Shown here: piece by piece, positions 62,136 through 64,000 of the stretch
Layout: each line of letters begins with the position of its first letter
Numbering within the stretch: position 1 is the first letter of the stretch
NCBI GenBank assembly: GCA_965262585.1
Contig: OZ253546.1
Span: 1,860,001 to 1,924,000 of the forward strand
Length of the DNA stretch: 64,000 nucleotides
Source: JAHRAW01 sp965262585
GTDB taxonomy: Bacteria > Pseudomonadota > Gammaproteobacteria > Arenicellales > Poriferihabitantaceae
Direction: 5' to 3'
Notes under the pieces: model-generated
Databases searched by the model: none
Told to the model about the DNA's origin: nothing
Seen by the model: only the letters and a program-made list of their open reading frames with translations
Translations under genes and position numbers: made by a program

Positions 62136-64000
62136 GGGGCTAAATAAGGAGTCGGCTATCGCAAGGCCGTCATTCCCGAACGATAGAAAAATAGGTCGCG
62201 CCAGCGACCATATTTTTCATCGTCCCTCAGATCGTCATTCCCGAACGATAGAAAAATAAGGAGCGCGAGCGACTATATTTTTCATCGTATCGGGAATCCA
62301 GTAAAACAATCCGGCGACAGCCGCTCCTCGCCGTTATTCCCGAATAAGGAGCGGCTATCGCCGGCATGTTGTACTGGATTCCCGTGTCCCCCAACTCGTC
62401 ATTCCCGCTGTCGCGGAAATAACGACTTGGCGGCACGAGAATGACGGCGTAGGGAGCGGCTATCGCAAGGTCGTCATTCCCGAACGATAGAAAAATAGGG
62501 AGCGCCAGCGACCATATTTTTCATCGTATCGGGAATCCAGAAAGCCAATAAGAAGTCGGATCTCGCCGAACACTGGATTCCCGTTTTCACGAGAATAACG
62601 GCGTAATGAGCGGCTGTCGCCGCACATGTTGTACTGGATTCCCGTGTCCCCCAACCCGTCATTCCCGCTGTCGCGTGAATAACGACTTGGCGGCACGAGA
62701 ATGACGGCGTAGGGAGCGGCTATCGCAAGGTCGTCATTCTCGAACGATAGAAAAATAAGGAGCGCCAGCGACTATATTTTTCATCGTATCGGGAATCCAG
62801 TAAAACAATCCGGCGACAGCCGCTCCTCGCCGTTATTCCCGAATAAGGAGCGGCTATCGCCGAACATGTTGTACTGGATTCCCGTGTCCCCCAACTCGTC
62901 ATCCCCGCTGTCGCGTGGATAACGACTTGGCGGCACGAGAATGACGACGCCCCGCCGTCATTCCCGAACGATAGAAAAATAAGGAGCGCCAGCGACTATA
63001 TTTTTCATCGTATCGGGAATCCAGTAAAACAATCCGGCGACAGCCGCTCCTCGCCGTTATTCCCGAATAAGGAGCGGCTATCGCCGAACATGTTTCACTG
63101 GATTCCCGTGTCCCCAACTCGTCATTCCCGCTGTCGCGTGAATAACGAGTTGGGGCACGAGAATGACGAGTCTGGGGAGTCGGCTATCGCAAGGTCGTCA
63201 TTCCCGAACGATAGAAAAATAAGGAGCGCCAGCGACTATATTTTTCATCGTATCGGGAATCCAGTAAAACAATCCGGCGACAGCCGCTCCTCGCCGTTAT
63301 TCCCGAATAAGGAGCGGCTATCGCCGAACATGTTTCACTGGATTCCCGTGTCCCCCAAGTCGTTATTCCCGCTGTCGCGTGAATAACGACTTGGCGGCAC
63401 GAGAATGACGGGCCTGGGGAGTCGGCTATTGCAAGGTCGTCATTCTCGAACGATAGAAAAATAAGGAGCGCCAGCGACTATATTTTTCATCGTATCGGGA
63501 ATCCAGTAAAACAATCCGGCGACAGCCGCTCCTCGCCGTTATTCCCGAATAAGGAGTCGGCTATCGCCGAACATATTTCACTGGATTCCCGTGTCCCCCA
63601 ACTCGTCATCCCCGCTGTCGCGTGAATAACGAGTTGGGGCACGAGAATGACGACGCTCCGCCGTCATTCCCGAACGATAGAAAAATAGGTCGCGCCAGCG
63701 ACTATATTTTTCATCGTATCGGGAATCCAGTAAAACAATCCGGCGACAGCCGCTCCTCGCCGTTATTCCCGAATAAGGAGTCGGCTATCGCCGAACATGT
63801 TGTACTGGATTCCCGTGTCCCCCAACTCGTCATTCCCGCTGTCGCGTGAATAACGAGTTGGCGGCACGAGAATGACGATCTGGGAGTCCTCATCGACAAA
63901 CGAGGAAAATCAAAAGTGCGTCATTCCCGAACGATAGAAAAATAAGGAGCGCCAGCGACTATATTTTTCATCGTATCGGGAATCCAGTAAAACAATCCGG
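62136..64000. repeat. Intergenic palindromic repeat block 4 (plus orientation, runs past window)
   Basis: No gene is seen. Main-element copies start at 62168, 62233, 62472, 62732, 62956, 63196, 63438, 63662 and 63919. From 62732 on they form a higher-order tandem repeat with unit lengths 224, 240, 242, 224 and 257 bases. Each unit is main element + ACAATCCGGCGACAGCCGC segment + GTACTGGATTCCCGTG segment + CCCCCAACTCGTCATT hairpin. The copies at 62168 and 63662 have the core GGTCGC-GCCA-GCGAC. The array is cut by the window end. Confidence 0.88.

Overview
The window looks like a piece of a Gram-negative proteobacterial chromosome, probably gamma- or beta-. The housekeeping genes that point this way are Mpl-type peptidoglycan recycling ligase, RNase D, the lipoprotein transglycosylase MltA and a membrane-anchored DsbA-like oxidoreductase. 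An outer-membrane autotransporter barrel and intergenic repeats matching the dRS3 pattern (ATTCCC-N8-GGGAAT) known from Neisseria agree with this. I cannot name the species. No rRNA, tRNA or intact insertion sequence was seen.

Layout. (1) 1-4234: a type II-C CRISPR-Cas locus on the + strand. It holds cas9 (its first ~310 codons lie before the window), cas1 and cas2, then a 12-repeat array. It is visibly AT-richer than what follows. (2) 4275-15232: ordinary chromosomal genes. These are a glycerophosphodiester phosphodiesterase, a DmdC-like acyl-CoA dehydrogenase, mpl followed by a DsbA-like gene, rnd, a DUF1640-like coiled-coil protein, an aminotransferase-mltA operon and a 30-residue membrane peptide gene. 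The group is broken up by blocks of palindromic repeats. (3) 15233-16470: a repeat block. (4) 16617-62135: one uninterrupted gene of about 15,170 codons for a giant autotransporter-like surface protein. (5) 62136-64000: another repeat block that continues past the window.

The giant protein has a long signal peptide. Its passenger is built from about 83 PKD/K319-like Ig modules, about 43 putative-Ig (He_PIG/cadherin-like) modules, five BspA-like (DUF285) blocks, at least six cadherin-like beta-sandwich modules and one fibronectin-III pair. It ends in a helical linker and an autotransporter-type beta-barrel whose last residue is Phe. Near-identical kilobase-scale stretches at constant offsets show growth by recent internal duplication. 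The only passenger cysteines I saw are one pair in each BspA-like block.

The same nested palindromic repeat family (about 22 copies of its main element) occurs in four blocks. The giant gene is bracketed by two blocks in the same orientation, and the 11.3-12.1 kb block is inverted. Some copies keep a perfect central hairpin through paired base changes. The most unusual items are the giant gene and its flanking repeats, the covarying repeat family, and the CRISPR array whose repeats each end in a -10-like sequence on the minus strand.
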